This document shows, piece by piece, positions 8,638-18,156 of a stretch of DNA of 56,429 bases. How positions within the stretch are numbered: the first letter of the stretch is position 1; every line of letters begins with the position of its first letter. The translations under genes and the position numbers were made by a program. The stretch is from Glaciecola sp. HTCC2999 (lineage in GTDB: Bacteria > Pseudomonadota > Gammaproteobacteria > Enterobacterales > Alteromonadaceae): positions 1 through 56,429 of the forward strand of contig CATECQ010000002.1 of the NCBI GenBank assembly GCA_949498985.1, given 5' to 3'. The notes beneath the pieces were generated by a model, which was given only the letters and a program-made list of their open reading frames with translations, did no database searches and was not told the origin of the DNA.

Positions 8638-11048
8638 TAAAATTTTCCTGTAGATTGAAATGAAAGTAACCTAGAAGAATTATACACTACGATGATGGAA
8701 CTTAACGACATTCCAAGAGCTGCCATCCAAGGCGTAAGATAACCTGCAATACCGAACGGTAGTATGAGTAAATTATAACCTAATGCCCACATAAAATTCT
8801 GTTTCACTACCGTTTTACAGCGTTGTGCTAATGCGATTAATAACGGTAACGGAGCAATTGATGGATGTAAAAATAAAATATCAGAAGCATTTTTAGCTAA
8901 ATCAGATGCATTACCCACACTGACAGAGACATTAGCTTGTGCTAACACAGGGGAATCATTGATCCCATCACCTAACATTAATACTCTATCTCCTTGAGTC
9001 TGGAAATAACTTACTATCTGTAATTTATCTTTAGGAGAGCACTGGGCATGTCGAGAGGGAATATCTAACAGATTACCTATAGCATTTACGTTAACTTCAG
9101 CGTCACCACTGAGTATCGTTTGTTTAAAAAGTCGAAGTTGTTTGACGGTAGATAAAGTATCTTCTTTTAACGCATCATCTAACCAAATGGCACCTAGTAT
9201 AGAGGTATCATTTTCAATATAAATTGTGGCATTACTAATCGCTGGATGCTGTGCAATTTGATCGTTATGATGCATGAATTTAGCTTGACCGCATCGATAA
9301 GTGTGTCCATGAATAGTGCCTTCCACACCTAAATTAAGATATTGTTTAGGCTGAGTAACTGGATGCACTTTAAACTCTTTAAAAGCATGTGCAATGGGAT
9401 GTTCAGAATATTGTTCGAGACTAGCTATCAAGGCTAAAAGTTCAGATTCATTTTCTTTACTGACACAGACAGTGCGTTTAATTGAGAATTGCCCTTGAGT
9501 CAGCGTACCTGTTTTATCAAATATTATATGATTGATATCATTTAAAGCTTCAAGAACATTAGCCTGTTTAAGTAACACACCCGAACGTTGTAAACGTGCC
9601 ATCGCCGATGTTAAAGCTGATGGTGTGGCTAAACCTAACGCACATGGGCACGTAGCTATTAGGATCGTCACGGTTATCCAGAAGGCATCAGGATTTCCTA
9701 ATGCCTCCCAAGTAAAATAGGTAATTGTAGCGATAATTAGCACCGCACTCACAAAATACTGTGATAAACGATCAGCCATAATCGCAATTTGGGGTTTTTG
9801 AGCCATCGCGTTAGTTTGTAAACGTAATATTTGATTCACTAAAGCATATTTGAGTTCACTTGTGACGTTAATCTCTATGCTTTGATGCCGATTTAACGTC
9901 CCACCGAAAACCTGTTGCCCCTTTGATTTAGTCACAGGTTCAAATTCACCTGTTAACATGGACTCATCAATCAGGGTACTACCTTGTGTAATAATTCCAT
10001 CAATAGGAATAATTTCTCCAGGTTTAACCAAAACGATTTGACCGGGTGTTAATGATTTTGCGGTGACTATCGATACTTCTGAAGACTCCGGAGTTAGCAC
10101 TGAAGCACTTACAGGTACATATTTCATGGTGTTAGATGCGATTTCTGTGGCTTTATATCGTGCTCGATGTTCTAAAAACCGACTAGTCAGTAAAAAGAAA
10201 ATAAACATACAGATAGATTCAAAGAACACATCACCAGTATGCAAATAGGTTGCTTTGATACCCGCTAAATATGTTCCTAGGATAGCAATAGTAACCGGCA
10301 CATCCATATTTAATCTACGCTGACTAATAGCCTTGATTGCCCCTAAATAAAAGGTTGAACCAGAATAAAACACAACAGGGGTAGTTAACACTAAACTAAT
10401 CCATTGAAAGTATTCACGCATAACTGCATCAATATTGCCGAGCCAATCAAAATAAAAGCCCATCGATAACATCATTACTTGCATGGTCATAATCCCAGCT
10501 AGACCAAGTTGTTTAATAAATTGTTTGTGTGCTTTTTGGTAAGTTAATTCATGTTGCTCGGGTGAAAATGGCTGTGCTTCATAGCCTAAAGAGGACAATC
10601 CACTTAAGATTGCGGATAAAGATATTTGACTAGGATCCCATTTGATGGATGCGCGAGCTGCACCTACATTGACAGCATTTTGAATGACCCCAGGTTGTTT
10701 CACCAAGTGACGTTCAATCAGCCATCCACATGCTGCACAAGTAATTCCTTCCAGTGTTAATTGCACTTCTTTCAAATCACCAGTATCAATCACAAAATCT
10801 GATTGTAATTCTGGCGCATCATAAATACTCAATTTAGACAATAATGCCGCTTGCTCATCTGCAGATGGAGCTTGTAGCGCTTTTTCAGTACGAAACTGAT
10901 AATAATCAGTTAATTGATTATCGACAATGGATTGAGCGACAGCTTGGCAACCTGGACAGCACATAACTTGAGGTTTATCAAAAATACGTACTACGAATTG
11001 GTGCTCGTTAGGTGCATCTAGGCCACAATGAAAACACGTGATATGCAT
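8637..11048 (-). CDS. ccoI: Copper P1B-type ATPase CcoI/FixI
   Basis: An 803-aa copper-transporting P-type ATPase that exports Cu(I) for cbb3 oxidase assembly. An N-terminal Cys-rich zinc-ribbon-like part (CFHCGLDAP...CCPGCQAV) precedes a heavy-metal-associated domain with CAAC at 104-107. Membrane helices follow, with the CPC ion-path motif at 467-469, the phosphorylation motif DKTGTLT with Asp511, the HP motif (SEHPIAHAF) and GDGIND. The Cys-rich N-terminus marks the FixI/CcoI subgroup rather than CopA. It lies 18 bases after ccoH and overlaps ccoS. Confidence 0.95.
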   Translation of the reverse strand: MHITCFHCGLDAPNEHQFVVRIFDKPQVMCCPGCQAVAQSIVDNQLTDYYQFRTEKALQAPSADEQAALLSKLSIYDAPELQSDFVIDTGDLKEVQLTLEGITCAACGWLIERHLVKQPGVIQNAVNVGAARASIKWDPSQISLSAILSGLSSLGYEAQPFSPEQHELTYQKAHKQFIKQLGLAGIMTMQVMMLSMGFYFDWLGNIDAVMREYFQWISLVLTTPVVFYSGSTFYLGAIKAISQRRLNMDVPVTIAILGTYLAGIKATYLHTGDVFFESICMFIFFLLTSRFLEHRARYKATEIASNTMKYVPVSASVLTPESSEVSIVTAKSLTPGQIVLVKPGEIIPIDGIITQGSTLIDESMLTGEFEPVTKSKGQQVFGGTLNRHQSIEINVTSELKYALVNQILRLQTNAMAQKPQIAIMADRLSQYFVSAVLIIATITYFTWEALGNPDAFWITVTILIATCPCALGLATPSALTSAMARLQRSGVLLKQANVLEALNDINHIIFDKTGTLTQGQFSIKRTVCVSKENESELLALIASLEQYSEHPIAHAFKEFKVHPVTQPKQYLNLGVEGTIHGHTYRCGQAKFMHHNDQIAQHPAISNATIYIENDTSILGAIWLDDALKEDTLSTVKQLRLFKQTILSGDAEVNVNAIGNLLDIPSRHAQCSPKDKLQIVSYFQTQGDRVLMLGDGINDSPVLAQANVSVSVGNASDLAKNASDILFLHPSIAPLPLLIALAQRCKTVVKQNFMWALGYNLLILPFGIAGYLTPWMAALGMSLSSIIVVYNSSRLLSFQSTGKF

Positions 11049-11066
11049 CTGATGTCTCTACTCGTA

Positions 11067-11579
11067 TTAATAATCCGGCGCAAAGATAATTGTGCCAGAA
11101 TAGGGGAGTTGTAGTGTTTTTTGTAATTTCCATTCATCGTTTTGTGGCAGTAATGATACACGCCATTTACCTTCAATTGGGGCATCATACGAACTGCGAT
11201 ATATACCATTCGCATCACGTGTTAAAAGTAGCGTGAAGTCTTTATTGGCTAATGTGACATGATAAAAGTTTAATTTAAGGGCATCACCTTGTTTTGGGGC
11301 TCCTTGAATAAATTCGATAGACACCGCGCCATTTGTAATCGTCAAACGCGTATCAATCCCTAGCTGTAATGCACGCTCCAGCTTATCTAAACGAGTGTTA
11401 ATGCCACGGCCTTCTTTATAGTATTCATCGATGACCAAGTCATTTTGTGTGGTTACTGCTAATTTGGCATAGTTAAGTGAAAAGATCATAGATGATAAAG
11501 GCACGATAATTAAAAACCATGGCCAGAATTGTTTATACCAAGGAATTGATTTATCCGATGACGGCTGCGAACTACTCAT
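11067..11579 (-). CDS. ccoH: cbb3 oxidase accessory protein CcoH/FixH
   Basis: A protein of about 170 residues with one N-terminal helix (FWPWFLIIVPLSSMIFSLNYA) and a periplasmic FixH domain containing DLVIDEYYKEGRGIN. CcoH interacts with cbb3 subunits and stabilises the complex. The ATG at 11579 is preferred because GGGAG sits five bases upstream; a TTG at 11591 would place that ribosome site inside the gene. A terminator-like hairpin lies between ccoP and this start, so the maturation genes may be expressed at a lower level than ccoNOQP. Confidence 0.9.
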   Translation of the reverse strand: MSSSQPSSDKSIPWYKQFWPWFLIIVPLSSMIFSLNYAKLAVTTQNDLVIDEYYKEGRGINTRLDKLERALQLGIDTRLTITNGAVSIEFIQGAPKQGDALKLNFYHVTLANKDFTLLLTRDANGIYRSSYDAPIEGKWRVSLLPQNDEWKLQKTLQLPYSGTIIFAPDY

Positions 11580-11614
11580 CCTGGCTCCCAATAAGGCGAA
11601 GAGATTAAAAACAT

Positions 11615-11641
11615 TAAAAAAGCCCCGTAAAAACGAGGCTT
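11615..11641 (-). terminator. Rho-independent terminator after ccoP
   Basis: On the minus strand the arms AAGCCTCGT and ACGGGGCTT (one mismatch) enclose a short T-rich loop and are followed by six T residues. It sits between the ccoP stop and the ccoH start. It can end or attenuate ccoNOQP transcription before the maturation genes. Confidence 0.72.
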
Positions 11642-11660
11642 ATATAATACCATATAATTA

Positions 11661-12623
11661 CTATTTGTTAGATAAACTATAAATATAGGCTGAGACTACG
11701 TGTATCTTATCGTCTCCAAGTGTTTTATTAAAGGCAGGCATCACACCATTTCGACCGTAAGTTAACGTTTCTGTGACAGCACGTTTGCTACCACCGTATA
11801 ACCAGATGTTATCAGTTAAGTTTGGTGCGCCAAGCATTTGATTACCTTTACCATCCATGCCATGACAGGCAGCACAGGCCATGAAACGTGATTTGCCTTT
11901 TTCGGCAAGACTTTGATTCACCTGACGACCAGATAAGCTTAACGTATATTCTACGACTTCTTTAATTCCTTCTTCACCAAAAGCATCTAACCAAGCCGGC
12001 ATCATTGCATTACGACCACGTTGTAATGTTTCAACAATCTTATTTGCTGAGCCACCATACAACCAATCATCATCAGTGAGGTTAGGGAAGCCTCCATTTT
12101 GACCACGAGCATCAGAACCGTGACATTGCGCACAGTTTTGCAAAAATAAACGTTGGCCAACTTTTAAAACATCGACATGTTCATCGTTAGTAGCAAGAGT
12201 CTCTATGTCCACTTTTGCGTATTCTGCAAAGATAGGATCATACTTTTCACTCGCAAATTTAAGTTCGCGGTCATACTGTACCAGTGCACCAGATTCGGTC
12301 GATGCTTGTAAAGCTTGTTCTGATTCTTCTAATGATAAAATAGTTTGGTTAGAACTTTGCCAGCCTAATAAACCTTTATATGCACCTAAACCAGGGTAGA
12401 GGGCTAGATAAACTAAAGCCCACACGATCGTGATATAGAATAAAATTGTCCACCAGCGTGGTAATTGGTTATTTAATTCAACGATACCATCAAACTCATG
12501 GCCCATTGATTCGCCTTCTTTGACACCAGTTTTATTCGATAAACACCAACGTAGTAGCATGTAACTACCTGCGATAGAGCCTAATGTAATTATTGATATC
12601 CATATTGTCCAAAACGTCGTCAT
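11661..12623 (-). CDS. ccoP: cbb3 cytochrome oxidase subunit III (dihaem), CcoP
   Basis: A 320-aa membrane-anchored dihaem cytochrome c. Two hydrophobic helices at the N-terminus are followed by a periplasmic region with two CXXCH haem sites (CAQCH and CAACH), each followed by a region ending GGSA/GGSK...GR.xMPA that supplies the Met ligand. It passes electrons from soluble cytochromes c to CcoO/CcoN. The first helix pair is typical of the long CcoP form. It starts two bases before the ccoQ stop codon in a four-gene operon. Confidence 0.96.
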   Translation of the reverse strand: MTTFWTIWISIITLGSIAGSYMLLRWCLSNKTGVKEGESMGHEFDGIVELNNQLPRWWTILFYITIVWALVYLALYPGLGAYKGLLGWQSSNQTILSLEESEQALQASTESGALVQYDRELKFASEKYDPIFAEYAKVDIETLATNDEHVDVLKVGQRLFLQNCAQCHGSDARGQNGGFPNLTDDDWLYGGSANKIVETLQRGRNAMMPAWLDAFGEEGIKEVVEYTLSLSGRQVNQSLAEKGKSRFMACAACHGMDGKGNQMLGAPNLTDNIWLYGGSKRAVTETLTYGRNGVMPAFNKTLGDDKIHVVSAYIYSLSNK

Positions 12624-12625
12624 GT

Positions 12626-12796
12626 TTAAGACTCCTGTTTGTCTTTTGTAGTCGGTTTTTCTTCATCATCAAATACAAGATTTGCAGCTTCTTCAAAACG
12701 GGTTTTATTCCGACTAGTGAAAGCCCAATAAAGTACCCCGATAAAAGCGATGAAGACGATGACAGTAAAAATACTGCCGATAATAGCTTGATCCAT
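12626..12796 (-). CDS. ccoQ: cbb3 oxidase subunit IV, CcoQ
   Basis: A 56-aa gene found by reading the space between ccoO and ccoP. It encodes one membrane helix (AIIGSIFTVIVFIAFIGVLY) followed by WAFTSRNKTRFEEAANLVFD, the standard FixQ/CcoQ signature, and an acidic/lysine-rich tail. CcoQ stabilises the cbb3 complex. The ATG overlaps the ccoO stop (TAATG), which supports the start. Its size and position between ccoO and ccoP are exactly as expected. Confidence 0.95.
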   Translation of the reverse strand: MDQAIIGSIFTVIVFIAFIGVLYWAFTSRNKTRFEEAANLVFDDEEKPTTKDKQES

Positions 12797-13401
12797 TATT
12801 TTAAATGTGTCCCGAGAGATTGAAGATAGGCAATTAATGCTTCCATTTCTGTCTTACCTTCTACGGCAGCTTTAGCACCATCAATATCCTCATCGGTATA
12901 TGGCACGCCAAAATCTCTAAATAACGATAATTTATCGGCAATTAACTCACCGTCTAATGTGTTTTCTGCTAACCAAGGGTATCCAGGCATATTCGATTCT
13001 GGTACAACATTACGCGGATTAATTAAGTGAACACGATGCCACTCATCAGAATAACGGCCGCCAACTCGAGCTAAATCTGGACCCGTTCGTTTTGAGCCCC
13101 ATAGGAATGGACGCTCCCAAACAGACTCACCAGCAACAGAGTAATGTCCATAACGCTCAGTTTCAGCTCGAAAAGGACGGATCATTTGAGAATGACAACC
13201 TACACATCCTTCACGAATATAAATATCGCGGCCTTCCATTTGTAGAGCTGTATAAGGTTTTAGACCTTTAACAGGTTCCATTGTTTGTTGTTGAAACATT
13301 AAAGGGGTAATTTGTGCCATCGCACCTAAGGCAATAGCAAATAAAACCAATACTGTTAATAGACCAACATTTTTTTCAATTAACTCATGTGGATTTTTCA
13401 T
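12796..13401 (-). CDS. ccoO: cbb3 cytochrome oxidase subunit II (monohaem), CcoO
   Basis: A 201-aa membrane-anchored monohaem cytochrome c. One N-terminal helix (about 10-30) is followed by the haem site CVGCHSQM and a C-terminal YPWLAENxLDG region with the likely axial Met upstream of it (ESNMPGYPW). It takes electrons from CcoP and passes them to the CcoN haem b. It lies 10 bases after ccoN and overlaps ccoQ by one base. Confidence 0.96.
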   Translation of the reverse strand: MKNPHELIEKNVGLLTVLVLFAIALGAMAQITPLMFQQQTMEPVKGLKPYTALQMEGRDIYIREGCVGCHSQMIRPFRAETERYGHYSVAGESVWERPFLWGSKRTGPDLARVGGRYSDEWHRVHLINPRNVVPESNMPGYPWLAENTLDGELIADKLSLFRDFGVPYTDEDIDGAKAAVEGKTEMEALIAYLQSLGTHLK

Positions 13402-13411
13402 GCTTATCTCC

Positions 13412-14845
13412 TTAAGCTACTGCAACAGAGGCATCATTGATAGATTCAGCCTTTGGTGCACGAATAGTCTTATAGCAGTTGTAAGCCATGATCAACATGC
13501 CTGCTACAACAAACATACCGCCGATTGCTCGCAAGATGTAGAAAGGCTTAGAGGCTTCTAAAGACTCTACAAAGCTGTAAGTAAGTGTACCGTCTGCGTT
13601 AACTGCACGCCACATAAGTCCTTGAAGCACGCCAGACATCCACATAGCGACTATGTATAAAACAACGCCAATCGTGGCAAACCAGAAATGAACATTCACT
13701 AATGAAGTACTGTACATTTTAGGTTGTCCAAATAGTATCGGTACTAAATGGTACACAGAACCAATTGAAACCATTGCAACCCAACCTAATGCACCCGAGT
13801 GAACATGGCCAATGGTCCAGTCAGTATAATGAGATAACGCGTTAACAGTTTTAATTGCCATCATCGGACCTTCAAAAGTAGACATACCATAGAAAGAAAG
13901 TGAAACAATTAAGAAGCGTAATACAGGGTCAGTACGTAATTTATGCCATGCACCTGATAAAGTCATAATCCCATTAATCATGCCGCCCCAAGAAGGGACA
14001 AATAAGATTATAGACATCGCCATACCCAATGATTGTGTCCAATCAGGTAGAGCTGTGTAGTGTAAGTGGTGAGGTCCTGCCCAAATATATAATGAAATTA
14101 ACGCCCAGAAATGAACGATAGATAAACGGTATGAATAGACTGGACGACCTGCTTGCTTAGGGACGAAATAATACATCATGCCTAAGAAACCGGCAGTCAG
14201 GAAGAAACCTACTGCATTATGACCATACCACCACTGCATCATGGCATCTACTGCACCAGCATAAATCGAATATGATTTACCAAATGAAACAGGAATGGCC
14301 ATGGAATTACCAATGTGTAACACAGCAACAGTTAGCATAAACGCACCGAAAAACCAGTTAGCCACATAGATATGTGAGGTTTTACGTATGATTAAGGTAC
14401 CGAAAAAGTTAATTATGTAAGCCAGCCAAACAATTGTAATAAGAATATCAATCGGCCATTCTAGTTCGGCGTATTCTTTTGATGATGTCATGCCAAGTGG
14501 TAACGTAATAACCGCAGAGACAATGACTGCTTGCCAACCCCAGAAAGTGAAAGCTGCTAATTTATCTGAAAATAAACGGACCTGAGAAGTTCTTTGTACA
14601 ACATAAAATGAGGTAGCAAATAAAGCACAACCTCCAAATGCAAAAATGACAGCATTAGTATGAAGTGGGCGTAATCGTGAATAGGTTAACCAAGGTATGT
14701 CAAAGTTAAGTGCAGGGGCAAATAACTGAATGGCTAATAATAAGCCAATGGACATACCTATAATTCCCCAGACGACGGTCATTACCGTAAATTGCCTAAC
14801 GACTTTATAGTTGTAGTTAGGTTGAACTTGAGTTGTCTCGCTCAT
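13412..14845 (-). CDS. ccoN: cbb3 cytochrome oxidase catalytic subunit I, CcoN
   Basis: A 477-aa integral membrane protein with about 12 helices that reduces oxygen at a high-affinity haem b3-CuB site and pumps protons. Visible haem and copper ligands include the His in [14 protein letters not shown], the His in [11 protein letters not shown], the HH pair in AGPHHLHYT and the HVHSG motif near the C-terminus. It is the first gene of ccoNOQP. The upstream 217-bp region, shared with a divergent gene, contains a near-consensus FNR box. Micro-oxic induction by Fnr is therefore likely. Confidence 0.97.
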   Translation of the reverse strand: MSETTQVQPNYNYKVVRQFTVMTVVWGIIGMSIGLLLAIQLFAPALNFDIPWLTYSRLRPLHTNAVIFAFGGCALFATSFYVVQRTSQVRLFSDKLAAFTFWGWQAVIVSAVITLPLGMTSSKEYAELEWPIDILITIVWLAYIINFFGTLIIRKTSHIYVANWFFGAFMLTVAVLHIGNSMAIPVSFGKSYSIYAGAVDAMMQWWYGHNAVGFFLTAGFLGMMYYFVPKQAGRPVYSYRLSIVHFWALISLYIWAGPHHLHYTALPDWTQSLGMAMSIILFVPSWGGMINGIMTLSGAWHKLRTDPVLRFLIVSLSFYGMSTFEGPMMAIKTVNALSHYTDWTIGHVHSGALGWVAMVSIGSVYHLVPILFGQPKMYSTSLVNVHFWFATIGVVLYIVAMWMSGVLQGLMWRAVNADGTLTYSFVESLEASKPFYILRAIGGMFVVAGMLIMAYNCYKTIRAPKAESINDASVAVA

Positions 14846-15002
14846 TGGGTCGTTCTTCCATTGTTAAAATTAAATACGGGTTAATAATTAAGATTCAATC
14901 TTAATCACGGTTAAAAACCTAAAGATTATAATGTCACTTAACGCATAATGAGTGGGATGATATAGTGTTTAAAAACAAATTGGTAGACCAACTAAGCAAT
15001 GC

Positions 15003-15016
15003 TTGATCAAGGTCAA
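15003..15016. promoter_or_regulatory. FNR box between ccoN and the divergent gene
   Basis: TTGATCAAGGTCAA matches TTGAT-N4-ATCAA with a single mismatch (G for A at position 10). It is centred about 165 bases before ccoN and 54 bases before the divergent gene at 15063, so it could serve either or both. An fnr gene with the matching recognition helix lies 7 kb away. Confidence 0.7.
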
Positions 15017-15062
15017 TGTATTTAACAATTTGTTTACACGAGGCTAATAAGGGCGCAACAAA

Positions 15063-15515
15063 ATGATGGTAAAAAATTCACATAAAGCGCTATTTTTGCT
15101 CGCTTTTATCATTATATTGATGATTATCTATGTGAAAAACAGAGACACTTCTAATAAAGATACCGATACTTGTCAGTTACATGCTCAAAAATGCACCATT
15201 TTAGTTGCTGAAGGGCCTTTTCAGGTACAAATCATTGACCAATTAGTCGTAGAAGAGCTCATTGGTGTGCAAATTAGTTTACCTAGTTCGTTAAAAATTG
15301 AACAAATTTACATCGAAGGTATAAATATGTACATGGGGAAAAGTCCGGTACAACAACTTTCAGTAAATAGTCATGCTATGAATTCATCACAACATCTATG
15401 GAATGGTGAATTTTTTTTAGGGAGCTGCTCTCTTGAAACAATGCATTGGCAAATGGTGATTGAACTAGCCGGAAAGGAGCAGGTGATAAAAGTACCTTTT
15501 ACCACCTACCTTTAA
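15063..15515 (+). CDS. Hypothetical membrane-anchored protein beside ccoN
   Basis: A 150-aa protein with one N-terminal helix (about 10-24) and a predicted periplasmic part containing paired cysteines (CQLHAQKC at about 37-44, and one Cys near 121). I do not recognise a named family. It is divergent from ccoN and shares the FNR box region, so a link to cbb3 oxidase or haem/copper handling is possible from context only. It converges on the bacterioferritin genes with a gap of three bases. Confidence 0.65.
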   Translation: MMVKNSHKALFLLAFIIILMIIYVKNRDTSNKDTDTCQLHAQKCTILVAEGPFQVQIIDQLVVEELIGVQISLPSSLKIEQIYIEGINMYMGKSPVQQLSVNSHAMNSSQHLWNGEFFLGSCSLETMHWQMVIELAGKEQVIKVPFTTYL

Positions 15516-15518
15516 ATA

Positions 15519-15986
15519 TTATAACTGACTTTGCAGATAGATTTCTAAACCCAATGATTTGATTAGTCCAAGTTGTTGTTCTAACCAATGAGCATGATCC
15601 ATCTCAGTATCATCTAATAACACTAACAACATATCACGGGTCACGTAATCACGTTCTTTTTCGCACAGATCAATGGTTATGCGTAACTGCTCAGCGACTG
15701 CATATTCAACGCGTAAATCACTGGCTAACATATCAGGGACCGTCGTACCTATCTTGAAGCCGGATCTGGTAATCATATCTGGTTGCCCTTCAAGAAACAG
15801 CATTCTTTGAATAAGTTTAGTTGCATGACCTTTTTCATCATCAAATTCATGATTGATTCGTTCAAACAATTTCATATACCCCCAGTCTTCATACATTTGT
15901 GCATGAATAAAATACTGGTCCATAGCCGCTAATTCATAACTGAGTAAGTTATTGAGTGCATCAATAATCGCTGGTTTACTTTGCAT
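15519..15986 (-). CDS. bfr: Bacterioferritin subunit with ferroxidase centre
   Basis: A 155-aa bacterioferritin subunit for iron storage. All ferroxidase ligands can be placed: Glu18, Glu51, His54, Glu94, and the ExxH pair Glu128/His131. The haem-binding Met (position 52 in E. coli) is Lys here, so this subunit should oxidise iron but not ligate the intersubunit haem. It is the second gene of a pair, 12 bases after the partner subunit. The partner has the reverse pattern, so a heteropolymer is likely, as in other two-subunit bacterioferritins. Confidence 0.93.
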   Translation of the reverse strand: MQSKPAIIDALNNLLSYELAAMDQYFIHAQMYEDWGYMKLFERINHEFDDEKGHATKLIQRMLFLEGQPDMITRSGFKIGTTVPDMLASDLRVEYAVAEQLRITIDLCEKERDYVTRDMLLVLLDDTEMDHAHWLEQQLGLIKSLGLEIYLQSQL

Positions 15987-15998
15987 AATATGATGTCC

Positions 15999-16469
15999 TT
16001 AGAGTTGTGATTGTAGATATAAGGAAAGCCCCATATCTGTAATTTGCTGTTGCTGGGTCAGTAAATAATCTAAGTATTCTTCTTCATCAACTAATTGCTT
16101 AGTTAGCATGTCTCGAGAGACAAAATCTTGTTCTGATTCGCACAGTTCAATGCTATTTACGAGAAGATGGATGTGTGATTGTTGAAATTTCACATCACAA
16201 GCAAGCATTTCTTCGGGATCTTCACCAATAAAGAGTTTTCCAAGCGCTTGTAAATTAGGCAGTCCCTCTAAAAACAAGATACGTTCTATTAATTCATCGG
16301 CTTGTTTCATATCTTTGATAGATTTTTTATATTCACTCGAATTTAATGCGCTATATCCCCAATTTTTATACATACGAGCATGCAAAAAATATTGGTTGAT
16401 TGAAGTCAGTTCTGAAGTCAGTACAGTATTAAGTTGGCTTAACAAGGTTGGCGTACTTTTCATCTTCAT
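15999..16469 (-). CDS. bfr: Bacterioferritin subunit with haem Met, no ferroxidase centre
   Basis: A 156-aa bacterioferritin subunit. Met54 aligns with the haem-binding Met52 of E. coli Bfr. Most ferroxidase ligands are changed: Glu51 to Asp, His54 to Gln, Glu94 to Gln and His130 to Tyr; only Glu18 (here Glu20) and the Glu127 equivalent remain. It should bind haem but not oxidise iron by itself and is expected to mix with the downstream subunit. It is the first gene of the pair and a Fur-box-like sequence lies 73 bases upstream. Confidence 0.92.
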   Translation of the reverse strand: MKMKSTPTLLSQLNTVLTSELTSINQYFLHARMYKNWGYSALNSSEYKKSIKDMKQADELIERILFLEGLPNLQALGKLFIGEDPEEMLACDVKFQQSHIHLLVNSIELCESEQDFVSRDMLTKQLVDEEEYLDYLLTQQQQITDMGLSLYLQSQL

Positions 16470-16541
16470 CTCCTTTGTTTATTTTGATCAGTATAAAGGA
16501 ATTGTGCGAATAATAAAATTATTTAATAAAATCAGTGACTT

Positions 16542-16560
16542 GCTAATGATAATTGTTATT
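16542..16560. promoter_or_regulatory. Fur-box-like site upstream of the bfr pair
   Basis: GCTAATGATAATTGTTATT matches the 19-bp Fur consensus GATAATGATAATCATTATC at 15 positions. It lies 73 bases upstream of the first bfr start and overlaps the last two bases of the antiporter gene. Iron control of the bacterioferritin pair is the natural reading. Confidence 0.6.
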
Positions 16561-18139
16561 ATTTTGATTTCGAACACACTTTGGCCCACTGTAATGACTC
16601 TTCTGCGAAACCTAAGCCAGCCTCTGTAAAAAAGTTAAATACCCTGTCAACACCTTGACCAATTAATGGAGCAACTTCGTCTTCGTAACGTGCTATAGCG
16701 GCAATACGCCCAGTGTATTGAGCTTGTTTTAGTTGTTGTGTGATGTTTGCAGCGTCATCAACTGATGGCAGGGCTATCAACACTAATTCAATATTAGTGA
16801 TATCTAAATTGTCCCATAAATCAATATCTTCGCCGTCACCAATAACTGCGTTCTTACCTAAATTAGCTAAGTCTCTAATTTTATCTCTATCAGAGTCAAT
16901 CCCGCACACACCATCGCCTAATTGTGCGTGTATTGCACTAAAAGCGCCTTTACCAACGCGCCCCATACCGATAACTAATACTTTTGCTGAGCCAAGAGAA
17001 GGATAAATATCTTGTTTTAACGGTGTTTTTTTCTCAAAACATTTTATGCGGTTTTTGTTATTACAATAAAATTGATGTGATTTTTGATAGAAAACACTCG
17101 TCACAATAAAAGAAAATGCTGTAGCTAAGGCCAGAATGACAAGCCATTGTGACTCCAGCAAACCTCCTGATACCGCAACAGCACCGATAATCAGACCAAA
17201 CTCACTGTAATTGGACATAACTAATGAGCTTAAATATGCTGTTCTTGCACGCAAGCGTAGGCTGACAAATATGGCAAAAAATAACGCAAACTTCACAGGC
17301 AATATTAAACATAAAATCAAAGCAAAACTCATTAACTCCAATGTGGGTAATGCAGTTAAACCAATCGTTAAAAAGAATCCAATTAAAAATAAATCTTTAA
17401 AAGACATAAGCGATTTTGATAATTCTGATGCTTTGGCCTGACCTGCTAGTAAAACACCCGCTATTAAAGCACCTAAATCACCTTTGACACCAACCACATC
17501 AAATAAATGATAAGCGCCCAGGGCGAAAATAAAACCAGTCAACGGTAGCATTTCACCGTGTCCTGAGCCGTTTATAATACGATGTAATAGAGGGCGAAGA
17601 GGGACAAGTAATAATAGTAAAGCTGCCCAAGGCGAGGGAACATTTCCAGTTACCGAGACTAAAAATAAGACGGCAAAAATGTCTTGAATAACGAGTATGC
17701 CGATGGCTAGTTGACCGTGACGAGTTTTGATTTCCCCAGCTTCATCTAATATTTTGACCACGCATACTGTCGATGAAAAGCTAAATGCAAAGCCGATCAG
17801 TAAGGCGGTTTGCCAGCTCAAATTAAACAGGGATGTGCTAATCAATAATCCAAGAGCATATATAACAATACTACACAATACTATCCACAATATAGTATGT
17901 GCAATAGCACCTACCAAAATCTCACGTTTCAATAAATCTTGAACATTTAGCTTTAGCCCTATGGTAAAGAGCATAATCGTAATGCCTAAATCTGCGATTG
18001 CTTGTAGCGTATCGTTATTGGTGTAGCCGAGTAGGTTAAGAACAAAACCAGCTAACAAAAAGCCAATAAGGGGAGGGAGCTTGCAAAACTTAGCGATTAA
18101 TCCAAATCCAAACGCAACAATCAAAAACATGATATCCAT
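16559..18139 (-). CDS. CPA2-family cation:proton antiporter with TrkA-N domain
   Basis: A 526-aa inner-membrane protein. About 12 helices of a Kef/YbaL-type Na+/H+ exchanger domain (residues 1-350) are followed by a cytoplasmic RCK/TrkA-N domain (about 385-510) with the nucleotide-binding motif GMGRVGKGAF. It resembles YbaL and KefB/C proteins, which exchange K+ or Na+ for H+ and are gated by NAD(H) or glutathione adducts. It follows the hydrolase gene by 17 bases in the same direction and may be the last member of that operon. The transported ion is not determined by the sequence. Confidence 0.88.
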   Translation of the reverse strand: MDIMFLIVAFGFGLIAKFCKLPPLIGFLLAGFVLNLLGYTNNDTLQAIADLGITIMLFTIGLKLNVQDLLKREILVGAIAHTILWIVLCSIVIYALGLLISTSLFNLSWQTALLIGFAFSFSSTVCVVKILDEAGEIKTRHGQLAIGILVIQDIFAVLFLVSVTGNVPSPWAALLLLLVPLRPLLHRIINGSGHGEMLPLTGFIFALGAYHLFDVVGVKGDLGALIAGVLLAGQAKASELSKSLMSFKDLFLIGFFLTIGLTALPTLELMSFALILCLILPVKFALFFAIFVSLRLRARTAYLSSLVMSNYSEFGLIIGAVAVSGGLLESQWLVILALATAFSFIVTSVFYQKSHQFYCNNKNRIKCFEKKTPLKQDIYPSLGSAKVLVIGMGRVGKGAFSAIHAQLGDGVCGIDSDRDKIRDLANLGKNAVIGDGEDIDLWDNLDITNIELVLIALPSVDDAANITQQLKQAQYTGRIAAIARYEDEVAPLIGQGVDRVFNFFTEAGLGFAEESLQWAKVCSKSK

Positions 18140-18156
18140 GTAATGAAACTTCCTTT

